64,000 nucleotides of DNA, from the NCBI GenBank assembly GCA_020635825.1, contig JACJZA010000007.1:1-64000 (forward strand), given 5' to 3'. Both the position numbers and the translations under genes were made by a program. The notes below the pieces were generated by a model. It saw only the letters and a list, made by a program, of their open reading frames with translations, had not been told where the DNA came from and ran no database searches. Numbering within the stretch: the stretch's first letter is position 1; every line of letters starts with the position of its first letter. Source of the DNA: Flavobacteriales bacterium (GTDB taxonomy: Bacteria > Bacteroidota > Bacteroidia > Flavobacteriales_E > Vicingaceae). Shown one piece after another: positions 15,502 to 25,769 of this stretch.

Positions 15502-16764
15502 TTATTGATATTTTGCTTTTACAGCTTTTGCTTTATCATATTGTTCGGTTTGAGTGTAAACCTTAATTAACATGTTTGCAGTATCAATATCTTCTGGTTT
15601 TAACTCATTAGCTTTTTCAATGTGAGGAATAGCAGCTTCAAACGCTCCTTTTGCTTCAGCTTTTAAAGCTTCGAATTTTTTTGTTTCATTAAAAGGCAAT
15701 GCATTTGACTCATTAATTTTATCTGCACCTTTATTGAAATAGAAAGCACCTAAATTAAATACAGCGTCGAAATAATCAGCTTTTAAAGCAATTGCTTTTT
15801 TATAATCTGATACCGCTTTATCTTCTTCTTTTAAGTTTTCATAAACAGTACCTCTAGCAAAATACAATACATGATTGTCTGGTGCATTTTCTATAGCTAA
15901 ATTTAGATTTTGTAGTGCTTCTTGGTGTTTACCCTCAGCTAAATAACCATCCAATTCAGTAACTATTAAGTTGTAGTCGTTAGGGTAAGCTTCTCTTCCT
16001 TTTTTGATGTATTCGCTAGCTTTTTCGTTATTACCTTCTTTTTTATAAATGTTTGCCATAGAACGGTAAAGATTTGGACCATTTCCATCTACATTGTATT
16101 TCAACATAATTAAACCATCGTAGATTTGTTTAGCAGCATCCATATCTCCAGAATACTCAGATGCTAATGCAGTATTGTACATCATCATAGTATCAAGCTT
16201 TCCACTTAACTGGCTTAACATTAAAGATTTTCCAAAACTTTCTTGGGCACCTTTAAAGTCTTTTTTCTGAAATTTAGCTATACCATCATTTCCCCATTCA
16301 CCAGCTAATCCCGGCATTTTTCTACCCATAATGTCCATGGTGTACATTTCATCGTCTACTTTACTTTGACCTTGAAGAGCTTGAAAAAATTTCATTACAT
16401 CTTCGTCTTTTTCTAAGTCTAATTTTTTTAATTCTGGATTTTGGAAATTAAGAACCATGGTTTTCATGTAAGAATCAGTGCATTTTTCTAATGCTTCAGC
16501 ATCTAAACTTTTGCATGCTCCATCTTTACTTGCTAAAATGTTGAAATATAGATTTCCTCTGTAATACCATGTTTTCGCCCATTCTTTTGTTTGTTCGTGA
16601 TTTACAGCTTCATTAATTGCAGCTAAACCTTCTTGTAATTCACTACATTTTTGTGAACGTTCAAAAGCTTTATTGTAATTATAAGCACTCACCACTTTTG
16701 CTTTTTGAGCAAATGCTAATGTTGTTAAAGTTATCGCAGATATTGCTAAAATTGATTTTTTCAT
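15502..16764 (-). CDS. Periplasmic TPR protein
   Basis: 420 residues with signal peptide MKKSILAISAITLTTLAFAQ and at least six tetratricopeptide-like repeats (for example GNNEKASEYIKKGREAYPND, APDNHVLYFARGTVYENLKE, TANMLIKVYTQTEQYDKAKA). Such proteins act as protein-binding scaffolds; the partner is unknown. The frame stays open 29 codons upstream into gyrA, but the signal peptide fixes the start at 16764. It lies 22 bp downstream of gyrA on the same strand, a common Bacteroidota arrangement, so the two are probably co-transcribed. Confidence 0.88.
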   Translation of the reverse strand: MKKSILAISAITLTTLAFAQKAKVVSAYNYNKAFERSQKCSELQEGLAAINEAVNHEQTKEWAKTWYYRGNLYFNILASKDGACKSLDAEALEKCTDSYMKTMVLNFQNPELKKLDLEKDEDVMKFFQALQGQSKVDDEMYTMDIMGRKMPGLAGEWGNDGIAKFQKKDFKGAQESFGKSLMLSQLSGKLDTMMMYNTALASEYSGDMDAAKQIYDGLIMLKYNVDGNGPNLYRSMANIYKKEGNNEKASEYIKKGREAYPNDYNLIVTELDGYLAEGKHQEALQNLNLAIENAPDNHVLYFARGTVYENLKEEDKAVSDYKKAIALKADYFDAVFNLGAFYFNKGADKINESNALPFNETKKFEALKAEAKGAFEAAIPHIEKANELKPEDIDTANMLIKVYTQTEQYDKAKAVKAKYQ

Positions 16765-16786
16765 CTCTTTGATTTTTAATTTTTTT

Positions 16787-19327
16787 TTATTCTTCATTGT
16801 CGTTATTATCAAGTTCCTTGCCATTATCAGTTTCAGTTGCATCATCTGCATTCATTTCAACATCAAATTCTTCCATTTCTTCATCCTCATTATGCTCAAC
16901 TCTTGCAACTGCAGCAATACTATCACCATTACGTAAATTAATAAGTCGAACCCCTTGAGTTGCACGCCCCATTACACGTAAATCTTTAACTGCCATTCTA
17001 ATCACAATCCCTGATTTATTGATAATCATTAAGTCATCTAAGTCAGTTACATTTTTTATGGCAATTAATTCACCTGTTTTATCAGTAATGTTGATAGTTT
17101 TAACTCCTTTTCCACCTCTGTTGGTTACACGGTAATCTTCAATTTCAGAACGTTTACCATAACCATTTGAAGACACCACTAATACATTGTTTGTTGAGTC
17201 TGCAATCGTAATCATACCTATTACTTCATCTTTATCATTTGCAAGCGTCACTCCTCTTACACCTGAAGCATTTCTACCCATTGGTCTAACTTTTTCTTCA
17301 TTAAATCTAATTGCTCTACCAGATTTAAGTGCCATCATTATCTCATCAGTCCCTGAGGTTAATTTAGCTTCTAATAAGTGATCTTCTTCTCTAATTGTAA
17401 TGGCATTTATACCATTTACACGAGGTCTTGAGTAAGCTTCAAGAGTTGTTTTTTTGATGATCCCTTTTTGAGTACACATGATAATGTAATTATTATTAAT
17501 GTATTCTTCATCTTTTAAATCTTTTACATTAATATAAGCTAGTACTTTGTCATCCGGTTCAATATTGATAAGATTCTGAACAGCTCTACCTTTAGATTGC
17601 TTAGTTCCCTCAGGGATTTCGAACACTCTCATCCAATAACATTTTCCTTTAGCTGTGAATACCAAAAGATAGTTGTGTGTGGTTGCAACAAATAAATGCT
17701 CCAAGAAATCTTCATCTCTAGTTGCAGTGCCTTTAGAACCTACTCCTCCTCTATTTTGTAATTTGTATTCAGAAAGCGAAGTACGTTTCATATAGCCTAA
17801 GTGAGAAATGGTCACTACAACTTCCTCATCAGGAATCATATCTTCAATACTAAAGTCTCCTCCGGCATATTCTATTTCACTTCTTCTTTCGTCACCATAC
17901 TTATCTTTTATCTCAATAAGTTCATCAATAATGATTTGCATTCTTCTTTCTTCTCTTGCTAAGATATCTTTTAAATCTTCAATTAATTTCATGATGTCTT
18001 CGTACTCAGCTCTTAGTTTTTCTTGCTCAAGACCTGTTAGTTGTCTTAATCTCATTTCAACTATAGCACGAGATTGGATGTCGCTCAGCTTAAATCTCTC
18101 CATTAACTTTTCTCTAGCTTCATCCGGACTTTTCGAAGCTCTGATTAAAGCAATTACTTCATCAATATTATCAGAAGCGATAATTAAACCTTCTAAGATG
18201 TGAGCTCTTTCTTCAGCTTTTCTTAATTCATAATTGGTTCTTCTTACAACTACTTCATGTCTAAACTCAACAAACTCTACAATTAAGTCTTTTAAATTCA
18301 ACATTACAGGTTTCCCTTTAACTAAAGCAATGTTATTAATACTAAAAGAAGTTTGTAGAGCGGTATATTTAAACAAATTGTTTAACACTACATTTGGAAT
18401 GGCGTCTCTTTTTAATTCATAAACTATGCGCATTCCATTTCTGTCCGATTCATCTCTAATATCTGAAATTCCTTCAATTTTTTTCTCATTAATTAAATCA
18501 GCAGTCTTTTTAATCATTTCTGCTTTATTAACTTGATAAGGAATTTCATTAATAATGATTTGCATTCTTCCAGAACTGGTTTCTTCTAATTCGGTTTTAG
18601 CTCTCAATACGACTCTACCTCTACCGGTTTCAAAAGCCTCTTTAACTCCATTATACCCGTAAATAATTCCACCTGTTGGAAAATCAGGAGCTTTAATATG
18701 TTGCATTAAACCTTCAATATCAATATCTCTGTTGTTAATATAAGCAATGGTTCCATCAATAACTTCAGTTAAATTATGTGGTGCCATATTGGTAGCCATA
18801 CCAACCGCGATACCAGATGCTCCATTTACTAATAGACCTGGAATTCTTGATGGTAAAACCGTAGGCTCTTGTAAAGAATCGTCAAAGTTTAATCTAAAAT
18901 CTACAGTTTCTTTATCAATATCAGCTAGCATTTCTTCAGCTATCTTTCTAAGTCTTGCTTCCGTATAACGCATTGCAGCAGGGCTATCACCATCAACAGA
19001 ACCAAAGTTCCCTTGCCCATCTACCAACATATAACGCAAAGACCATTCTTGCGCCATTCTTACCATAGTGTCATATACAGCAGTATCACCATGCGGGTGA
19101 TATTTTCCCAATACTTCCCCAACTATCCTTGCTGATTTTTTATAAGCACTATTAGAACGAACTCCTAACTCCATCATCCCAAACAAGATTCTTCTGTGAA
19201 CAGGTTTTAAACCATCTCTTACATCAGGAAGTGCTCTAGATACAATTACCGACATCGAATAATCGATGTAGGCTGATTTCATTTCATCTTCAATGTTTAT
19301 CTGAATTATTTTTTCTCCTTCTGCCAT
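16787..19327 (-). CDS. gyrA: DNA gyrase subunit A
   Basis: 846 residues. Breakage-reunion subunit of gyrase, introducing negative supercoils with GyrB. The DNA-cleaving tyrosine is Tyr121 in [10 protein letters not shown]; the quinolone-determining region reads [14 protein letters not shown], with Thr82 at the position of E. coli Ser83 and Asp86 matching Asp87. The C-terminal beta-pinwheel repeats contain the GyrA-box-like segment [10 protein letters not shown] near residues 562-571. It ends in a very acidic tail ([13 protein letters not shown]). Divergent from clpC across a 220-bp gap. Confidence 0.98.
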   Translation of the reverse strand: MAEGEKIIQINIEDEMKSAYIDYSMSVIVSRALPDVRDGLKPVHRRILFGMMELGVRSNSAYKKSARIVGEVLGKYHPHGDTAVYDTMVRMAQEWSLRYMLVDGQGNFGSVDGDSPAAMRYTEARLRKIAEEMLADIDKETVDFRLNFDDSLQEPTVLPSRIPGLLVNGASGIAVGMATNMAPHNLTEVIDGTIAYINNRDIDIEGLMQHIKAPDFPTGGIIYGYNGVKEAFETGRGRVVLRAKTELEETSSGRMQIIINEIPYQVNKAEMIKKTADLINEKKIEGISDIRDESDRNGMRIVYELKRDAIPNVVLNNLFKYTALQTSFSINNIALVKGKPVMLNLKDLIVEFVEFRHEVVVRRTNYELRKAEERAHILEGLIIASDNIDEVIALIRASKSPDEAREKLMERFKLSDIQSRAIVEMRLRQLTGLEQEKLRAEYEDIMKLIEDLKDILAREERRMQIIIDELIEIKDKYGDERRSEIEYAGGDFSIEDMIPDEEVVVTISHLGYMKRTSLSEYKLQNRGGVGSKGTATRDEDFLEHLFVATTHNYLLVFTAKGKCYWMRVFEIPEGTKQSKGRAVQNLINIEPDDKVLAYINVKDLKDEEYINNNYIIMCTQKGIIKKTTLEAYSRPRVNGINAITIREEDHLLEAKLTSGTDEIMMALKSGRAIRFNEEKVRPMGRNASGVRGVTLANDKDEVIGMITIADSTNNVLVVSSNGYGKRSEIEDYRVTNRGGKGVKTINITDKTGELIAIKNVTDLDDLMIINKSGIVIRMAVKDLRVMGRATQGVRLINLRNGDSIAAVARVEHNEDEEMEEFDVEMNADDATETDNGKELDNNDNEE

Positions 19328-19547
19328 ATTTTCAGTCTATATTATTGTAGTTTATTTTTATAATTTTAAAACTCTCGAAAATACACAAATTCCAAGGTTT
19401 AGCCCCTTTAAAAAAAGGCTTAATTACTAACAAATTTTTGTTGAAAAAAGCCCCGTTAATTAAAAGGTTTGATATTTGCTATATTTTTATTTTTGATAAA
19501 CATCAATTAATCTTAATTTTATTAAGATATAGATATAAAATAGACAT

Positions 19548-22103
19548 ATGGATGCAAATTTTTCAACCAAAGTAAAAGATGTAATTACATACAGTAAAGA
19601 AGAAGCTTTACGACTTGGTCATGATTACATTGGAGTAGAACATCTCTTACTAGGTATTATTAGAGAAGGTAATGGATTAGCTGTTAGGATTTTAAATTCC
19701 TTAGGGGTTGATTTAAAGGAACTAAGAAAACAGATTGAGCAATCAACCAAGTTGGGAGATGCCTCATCTAATCATTTAACTAATATTCCTTTAGTAAAAC
19801 AAGCTGAGAAAGTTTTAAAAATCACTTACTTGGAAGCTAAAGTCTTTAAAAATAATGTAATTGGTACTGAGCATTTGTTATTATCTATTTTAAAAGAAGA
19901 AAACAATGTGGCTGCTCAAACATTGTCTAAATTTAATATTACTTACACTGACGTAAAAGAAGAAATTATGATTTTAAACTTAATTGAAGAAGACAATTTA
20001 CCCAAATCTGAGTTCCCTAATGCAGATAATGATGACGACGATGATGGTAAAGGATTTATGGGCGGAGGTTCAGGCTCACAAAAAAGCTCAGATTCTAAAT
20101 CAAAAACACCTGTTTTAGACAATTTCGGTAGAGACTTAACGAAATATGCTGAAGAAGGTAAGTTAGATCCTATTGTAGGTCGAGAAAAAGAAATTGAACG
20201 TGTATCTCAAATTTTATCAAGAAGAAAAAAGAACAATCCTATTTTATTAGGAGAGCCTGGTGTTGGTAAATCAGCAATTGCTGAAGGTTTGGCATTAAGA
20301 ATTGTTCAGAAAAAAGTATCTAGAGTTCTTTTTGGGAAACGAATTGTAACCTTAGATTTAGCTTCATTGGTTGCAGGTACTAAATATAGAGGGCAGTTCG
20401 AAGAAAGAATGAAAGCAGTAATGAATGAGTTAGAGAAATCTCCAGATATTATTTTGTTTATTGATGAAATACATACCATTATTGGTGCTGGAGGTGCTTC
20501 TGGTTCATTGGATGCTTCTAATATGTTTAAACCTGCATTAGCTCGTGGTGAAATTCAATGTATTGGAGCGACCACTTTAGATGAATATCGTCAGTATATA
20601 GAGAAAGATGGGGCATTAGAAAGAAGGTTTCAAAAAGTAATGGTTGACCCTACTTCCGTTGACGAAACTATTACTATTTTAAATAATATTAAAGAAAAAT
20701 ACGAATCGCATCATAATGTAAACTATACTCCTGAAGCAATTGAAGCTTGTGTAAAGTTGACTGACAGGTATATGACAGATAGGCATTTGCCGGATAAAGC
20801 AATTGATGCCTTAGATGAAGCTGGTTCTAGAGTTCATATTACCAATATTAAAGTTCCAAAGAACATTATAGAGATTGAAAAGAAAATTGAGGAAATTAAG
20901 GAACAAAAAAACCATGTAGTAAGAAGTCAGAAATATGAAGAGGCTGCTCAGTTAAGAGATACAGAAAGAACTCTTTTAAAAGATTTAGAGACTGCTAAAA
21001 ATGCATGGGAAGAAGAAACAAAAAATCATCGTGAGACTGTAACCGAAGATAATGTTGCCGAAGTAGTTGGAATGATGACTGGTATTCCAACCCAAAGAAT
21101 TGCACAAGCTGAAGGTGAAAGGCTTACTAAAATGTATGATGAAATACATGGTAAAGTAATTGGGCAGGAAGAGGCTATAAAAAAAGTGGTAAAAGCTATT
21201 CAACGTAATAGAGCTGGTCTTAAAGACCCTAACAAACCAATTGGATCATTTATATTCTTAGGACCAACTGGTGTAGGTAAAACTCAATTAGCAAAAGTAC
21301 TTGCTAGATATTTATTTGATTCTGATGATGCTTTAATTAGAATTGACATGAGTGAATACATGGAGAAATTTGCTGTTTCCAGATTGGTAGGAGCACCTCC
21401 TGGTTATGTAGGATATGAAGAGGGAGGACAATTAACTGAAAAAGTTAGAAGAAAGCCCTACTCTATTATATTATTAGACGAGGTAGAAAAAGCTCATCCT
21501 GATGTATTTAACTTGTTACTTCAAGCCTTAGATGATGGTCAATTAACGGATAGTTTAGGTAGAAAAATAAACTTTAAAAACACCATTATTATTATGACAT
21601 CTAACATTGGAGCAAGACAATTGAAAGACTTTGGACAAGGTGTAGGTTTCTCTACTTCTGCAAAAAAAGAAGGTGAACAAGAACATAATATGTCTGTTAT
21701 ACAAAATGCTCTTAAAAAAGCTTTTGCTCCTGAGTTTTTAAACAGAATTGATGATGTTGTAATGTTTAATTCTTTATCGAAAGAAGATATTCACCTAATA
21801 ATAGATATTGAGTTAAATGATTTATACAAACGTATTCTAGATTTAGGCTACAATATTGAATTAACAGATGCAGCGAAAGATTTTATTGCTGATAAGGGAT
21901 ATGATTCAGCTTATGGGGCAAGACCTTTAAAAAGAGCTATTCAAAAGTATTTGGAAGATCCTTTAGCTGAAGAAATAATTCAAGCTAAAATTAATGAGGG
22001 AGACACCATTAAAGTTGAATTAGATGACGTTACGAAAGAATTAGTAATTTCGATTGTGAAATCAAAAAAGAAAAAGAATAACTCAGAATCTGAGGAGAAA
22101 TAA
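19548..22103 (+). CDS. clpC: ClpC-type AAA+ unfoldase
   Basis: 851 residues. Hsp100 ATPase that unfolds substrates for ClpP. Order: N-terminal Clp repeat domain (about 1-145), acidic/Gly linker (NDDDDDGKGFMGGGSGS), AAA1 with Walker A GEPGVGKS (about residue 237), UVR motif in the middle domain (RSQKYEEAAQLRDTERTL), AAA2 with Walker A GPTGVGKT (about 572) and the C-terminal ClpB D2-small domain. It ends KSKKKKNNSESEEK. A TATTTTTG box at 19488-19495 may be the -7 element, although no well-spaced TTG precedes it. Followed by a shared terminator. Confidence 0.96.
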   Translation: MDANFSTKVKDVITYSKEEALRLGHDYIGVEHLLLGIIREGNGLAVRILNSLGVDLKELRKQIEQSTKLGDASSNHLTNIPLVKQAEKVLKITYLEAKVFKNNVIGTEHLLLSILKEENNVAAQTLSKFNITYTDVKEEIMILNLIEEDNLPKSEFPNADNDDDDDGKGFMGGGSGSQKSSDSKSKTPVLDNFGRDLTKYAEEGKLDPIVGREKEIERVSQILSRRKKNNPILLGEPGVGKSAIAEGLALRIVQKKVSRVLFGKRIVTLDLASLVAGTKYRGQFEERMKAVMNELEKSPDIILFIDEIHTIIGAGGASGSLDASNMFKPALARGEIQCIGATTLDEYRQYIEKDGALERRFQKVMVDPTSVDETITILNNIKEKYESHHNVNYTPEAIEACVKLTDRYMTDRHLPDKAIDALDEAGSRVHITNIKVPKNIIEIEKKIEEIKEQKNHVVRSQKYEEAAQLRDTERTLLKDLETAKNAWEEETKNHRETVTEDNVAEVVGMMTGIPTQRIAQAEGERLTKMYDEIHGKVIGQEEAIKKVVKAIQRNRAGLKDPNKPIGSFIFLGPTGVGKTQLAKVLARYLFDSDDALIRIDMSEYMEKFAVSRLVGAPPGYVGYEEGGQLTEKVRRKPYSIILLDEVEKAHPDVFNLLLQALDDGQLTDSLGRKINFKNTIIIMTSNIGARQLKDFGQGVGFSTSAKKEGEQEHNMSVIQNALKKAFAPEFLNRIDDVVMFNSLSKEDIHLIIDIELNDLYKRILDLGYNIELTDAAKDFIADKGYDSAYGARPLKRAIQKYLEDPLAEEIIQAKINEGDTIKVELDDVTKELVISIVKSKKKKNNSESEEK

Positions 22104-22124
22104 AATTATATAGGTAATGTAAAT

Positions 22125-22154
22125 AAAAAAGGCAACTGAGAAGTTGCCTTTTTT
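22125..22154. terminator. Bidirectional terminator between clpC and fabI
   Basis: Stem AAAAAAGGCAACT / AGTTGCCTTTTTT around a GAGA loop (22138-22141), between two convergent stops. Confidence 0.9.
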
Positions 22155-22162
22155 ATTATTCT

Positions 22163-22981
22163 TTAGTTATACCCTTTTTCGAACTTATCCATAACAGATC
22201 TACTCACTCCGGTAAATGAAAACCCTCCATCGTGAAATAAATTTTGCATGGTTACATATTTTGTTAAATCTGAGAACATTGAAATACAATAATCTGCACA
22301 AGCTAATGCGCTAGCATTACCTAGTGGAGACATTTCTTCAGCATAACTAATAAACCCATCAAACCCTTTTACTCCACTTCCTGCAGTAGTTGCAGTTGGA
22401 GATTGAGAAATAGTATTTACTCTCACTTTTTTTCTTTCTCCAAAGTGATATCCAAAACTTCTTGTAATTGATTCTAATAATGATTTAGCATCAGCCATGT
22501 CGTTATAATCAGGAAATACTCTTTGTGCAGCAATATATGATAAAGCCAAAATAGAACCCCATTCGTTCATTGCGTCTTTTTCCATGGCAACTTTCATCAC
22601 TTTATGGAAAGAGATAGCCGAAACATCCATCGCTTTCATGTAATATTCATGATTAGATTCTGTATAATGAATTCCTTTACGAACATTCACAGACATTCCA
22701 ATAGAATGAAGGATAAAATCTATTTTACCAAACTTTTCAATTGTTTTATCAAATAAAACAGTCAAATCTTCAATTGAAGTAGCATCTGCAGGAATAATTT
22801 CTGAACCAGTAGCTTGAGCAAGCTCATTTATTTCTCCCATTCTTAATGCAATAGGTGCATTAGATAACACAAACTCTGCCCCTTCTTCATAAGCTCTTTC
22901 AGCTACTTTCCAAGCAATAGAGTTTGAATTTAAAGCTCCGAAAATAATTCCTTTTTTCCCTTTTAATAAATTATTTGCCAT
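22163..22981 (-). CDS. fabI: Enoyl-[acyl-carrier-protein] reductase (NADH)
   Basis: 272 residues. Last reduction in each round of fatty-acid elongation. A short-chain dehydrogenase fold with the FabI-specific N-terminal pattern GKKGIIFGALNSNSIAW, HSIGMS in the central sheet, and the catalytic Tyr and Lys in DYNDMADAK (Tyr-x6-Lys spacing of FabI rather than YxxxK). It ends the recN-lipoprotein-fabI group on the minus strand and is the target family of triclosan-type inhibitors. Confidence 0.96.
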   Translation of the reverse strand: MANNLLKGKKGIIFGALNSNSIAWKVAERAYEEGAEFVLSNAPIALRMGEINELAQATGSEIIPADATSIEDLTVLFDKTIEKFGKIDFILHSIGMSVNVRKGIHYTESNHEYYMKAMDVSAISFHKVMKVAMEKDAMNEWGSILALSYIAAQRVFPDYNDMADAKSLLESITRSFGYHFGERKKVRVNTISQSPTATTAGSGVKGFDGFISYAEEMSPLGNASALACADYCISMFSDLTKYVTMQNLFHDGGFSFTGVSRSVMDKFEKGYN

Positions 22982-22993
22982 GATATAAATTTT

Positions 22994-23173
22994 CTAATAT
23001 CTACTATTTCTTTTCACTTTAGCAGAAGCTGGTGTTCTGTGTTTTTTAAAACTTCCTCCACTTCCTATTTGACTAGCGGTATTTCCTCTTCTATGTGGAT
23101 TGCATGAAACTACAAAAGAAAAAACAAATACACATAGAGTAAAAATGGTAATAATTTGTGTTGTTTTCTTCAT
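22994..23173 (-). CDS. Small lipoprotein of unknown function
   Basis: 59 residues. Lipoprotein signal peptide with basic start (MKKTTQ), hydrophobic core and lipobox FVVSC (Cys about residue 24), then a short, basic, Gly/Ser-rich tail (RRGNTASQIGSGG). An upstream in-frame ATG (23233) would overlap recN and hide the signal, so 23173 is preferred. Sits between recN (28 bp) and fabI (12 bp). Short basic lipoproteins of this type are frequent in Flavobacteriales; function unknown. Confidence 0.75.
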   Translation of the reverse strand: MKKTTQIITIFTLCVFVFSFVVSCNPHRRGNTASQIGSGGSFKKHRTPASAKVKRNSRY

Positions 23174-23201
23174 GCTTAAATAAAATTTGATGCAAATATA
23201 A

Positions 23202-24857
23202 TTATTTTGTAATAAGGTTTTTTGCATTTTCAATAGCCGCTTTTGTTAATTCTTTTCCACTTAACATTTTTGCAAGTTCTTCTATTTTTTCTTGATGATC
23301 TAATTCCTTTAATGAAGTAATTGTTTTATTATGATTAGAATTTTTAAATATTTTAAAATGATGGTTTCCTTTGGCAGCAACTTGAGGTAAATGAGTAATG
23401 GCAATTACCTGTAGGGTTTGACTTATTTGTTTCATAATCTCACCCATTTTGTCTGCAATATCACCAGAAACACCAGTGTCAATTTCATCAAATAAAATGG
23501 TATTTATTGCCTTGTTTCTACTCAATATAGATTTTATTGCCAGCATCAATCTCGATAATTCTCCACCAGAGGCTACTTTGTTTAACTCCTTTGGTTCAAA
23601 ACCTTTATTAGCTGAAAATAAAAAATACACATCATCTATTCCTTTTGTGTTAAATGCATTTAATATAGAATGATGAGTAATTAATTTTGATTCAGGCATA
23701 CCTAAATCTTTCAAAATAGAAATAATTGTTTTTTCTAGATTAGGTATGAATTGTTTTCTTTTTAGAGAAATTTCGTGAGCTGTTGTAAAAAGGTTTTTCT
23801 CTAATTCATTTACCATTTGTTGTTGAATTGTAATATTTTCTTCAATAGAGGTTACATCATTTAATTGATTTTTATATTGATTCAATATATCAAGCAATTC
23901 ATCTGAAGTGTTTACATGATGTTTTTTTTCTAAATGATAGATGGTGTTTAATCTTTCATTAATTTCTTCAGCACTTTTTGAATCAACATCTAATTCGTTA
24001 TTTAATAATTCAATCTCATTAGATAAATCTTGAAGTTCGATTAGAAGTTCCGAAATACGTTTGGAAAGAACAAGATATTTTTCGGAACAATGACTTATTT
24101 TATCAAGTTGTTTGGAAATGGTTTTAATTTCACTTAAAATATTTGATTCTGAATTTTTTAATCTTTCTGTAGCTGTGAATAGAGTCTGCTTAATTTCCTC
24201 TGAATTATTTATAAGTTCTAACTGCTCTTCTAATTCTATTTGCTCTCCTTTATAAAGGTTTAATGCCTCTAATTCATTAACCTGAAATTCAATATAATCT
24301 AAATCTGATTTTGATTGTTTTTCTTGTTGAATTAACTGTTGAAGTTTGTTTTTTTGAATATAAAACAATTCAACTTCCTTTTCAAAATTTTCGACTTTAG
24401 AATTAATACCAGCAAAAGTGTCAATTACATCTAATTGAGCATTTTGGTCTAGAATATTTAAAGTTTCATGTTGTGAATGAATATCAATTACTGATTCTGC
24501 AAATTGTTTTAACAATGCTAAGTTAACAGGTGTATCATTAATAAATGCTCGTGATTTTCCATTGGGTAAAATTTCTCTTCTAACAGTAGTGTTATTTTCA
24601 AAATCAATGTCATTTTCTGTAAAAAAAGAATCTAGATGATTTTTGTCTATTTGAAAAAAACATTCAACAATACATTTTTTTGAAGCATCATTTAATACTG
24701 ATAGATCGGCTCTTTGTCCTAAAACTAATGAAAGTGCTCCTAGCAAAATTGATTTTCCGGCTCCCGTTTCTCCGGTAATGACAGTAAAACCATTTTTAAA
24801 ATCAATTTCTAAATGCTCAATTATAGCATAATTGGATATGTATAAATGAGTTAACAT
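23202..24857 (-). CDS. recN: DNA repair protein RecN
   Basis: 551 residues. SMC-like ATPase for double-strand break repair. Walker A GETGAGKS is near residue 30; a long coiled coil (about 150-380) separates it from the C-terminal half with the signature GGELSRLMLAIKSIL, Walker B ILFDEIDTGVSG and the D-loop QVIAITHLPQVAA. Full length for the family. It follows the DUF4835 gene by 4 bp in the conserved bamD-rpoZ-coaBC-porD-recN order. Confidence 0.96.
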   Translation of the reverse strand: MLTHLYISNYAIIEHLEIDFKNGFTVITGETGAGKSILLGALSLVLGQRADLSVLNDASKKCIVECFFQIDKNHLDSFFTENDIDFENNTTVRREILPNGKSRAFINDTPVNLALLKQFAESVIDIHSQHETLNILDQNAQLDVIDTFAGINSKVENFEKEVELFYIQKNKLQQLIQQEKQSKSDLDYIEFQVNELEALNLYKGEQIELEEQLELINNSEEIKQTLFTATERLKNSESNILSEIKTISKQLDKISHCSEKYLVLSKRISELLIELQDLSNEIELLNNELDVDSKSAEEINERLNTIYHLEKKHHVNTSDELLDILNQYKNQLNDVTSIEENITIQQQMVNELEKNLFTTAHEISLKRKQFIPNLEKTIISILKDLGMPESKLITHHSILNAFNTKGIDDVYFLFSANKGFEPKELNKVASGGELSRLMLAIKSILSRNKAINTILFDEIDTGVSGDIADKMGEIMKQISQTLQVIAITHLPQVAAKGNHHFKIFKNSNHNKTITSLKELDHQEKIEELAKMLSGKELTKAAIENAKNLITK

Positions 24858-24861
24858 TTAA

Positions 24862-25761
24862 TTAATTTTTTAAAATGGTTTCGTAATCGCTTGAATTAGC
24901 AGGATTAATCTTTTTTAATAATTGAACCATTTCATTCTTTTCACTTGATGGAGCTTCTTTAAAAAGTTCAATTAATTCATCTTTTTTAGCATTAAAAAAC
25001 ATTTGAAGTTGAAAAGAATTTCTGTCGTAATCATAAACACTTTCTAAAGATTTTAAAGAGTTAACAATAACTGTTCTCCCTTTAGTAACATCAGCAGCCA
25101 TCACATCAAAACCCAAACGGTGATAATCATAAAGAGATTCTCTCATAACTTTATAGTTTGGTTTCAAATAATTTTCAACCATCCAATATCTGTTTTTGGT
25201 GTCTTCAAATGCTTTCCATCCCGAAAAAGAGGAGCCTTGAGCATTAGCAACAATAGTTTGTGCTTTTGTAAAATAAGCACTTCCCCCTTCTTTTTCATAT
25301 GATTCATAATCTAATGCTAATATCATATAAGCGTAGAATGACAAAACTGAAGTTAAATTTGAAATAAAAGTAGTTTCAGAATAGTCTAATTGGTCAAACT
25401 CATTAAAATTGAAATCAAAATCTCGGTCAATGTGATTGATTAAAGTAGAAAAATAAGAAGTATTGAAAATAGGTCTTCTTGATTGAACTTGAATGGTAGC
25501 TGAATAACTACCTACTGATTTTTGCTCGGTGATATTAATTAAAATAGTGCATTCGATACGTTCGTTGGGTTGGTAAACATGATTCGTCCATTTTCGATTA
25601 TTCATAAACTCGAAAATAGATTTTTGCATTACATCAAAAACACTTTTATCAGATCCGGTTACTTGAGTTGAATTAACTTGAACATTACAATTTAGTTCTT
25701 GAGCCGAACTAATGTGTACAGAAAAAACAAAAACAATAAATATGCTTTTTAAAAACTTCAT
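24862..25761 (-). CDS. porD: DUF4835 / PorD-like protein
   Basis: 299 residues, signal peptide ending HISSAQ, then the DUF4835 pattern: ELNCNVQVN at the mature N-terminus, FMNNRKWTN, ILINITEQ, SRRPIFNTSY and FNEFDQLDYSETTFISNLTS. This Bacteroidota-only family is annotated as PorD, connected with type IX secretion and gliding; mechanism unknown. The first in-frame candidate codon (25764) is TTG; the ATG at 25761 gives MKFLKSIFIVF. Located between coaBC and recN in tight spacing. Confidence 0.85.
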   Translation of the reverse strand: MKFLKSIFIVFVFSVHISSAQELNCNVQVNSTQVTGSDKSVFDVMQKSIFEFMNNRKWTNHVYQPNERIECTILINITEQKSVGSYSATIQVQSRRPIFNTSYFSTLINHIDRDFDFNFNEFDQLDYSETTFISNLTSVLSFYAYMILALDYESYEKEGGSAYFTKAQTIVANAQGSSFSGWKAFEDTKNRYWMVENYLKPNYKVMRESLYDYHRLGFDVMAADVTKGRTVIVNSLKSLESVYDYDRNSFQLQMFFNAKKDELIELFKEAPSSEKNEMVQLLKKINPANSSDYETILKN

Positions 25762-25769
25762 CAATTAGA

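Noticed and set aside
17808..18203. 131-codon open frame on the plus strand opposite gyrA
   Set aside because: Antisense shadow of a highly conserved gene; Ser/Ile-rich composition with no domain or start signals.
18980..19100. Thr82 in GyrA as a sign of quinolone resistance
   Set aside because: Thr for Ser at this site is a conservative natural variant; Asp86 is retained, so no resistance claim is made.
19375..19470. Short inverted repeats (such as AACAAA/TTTGTT) in the gyrA-clpC gap
   Set aside because: AT-rich divergent promoter region; repeats are short and not distinguishable from chance.
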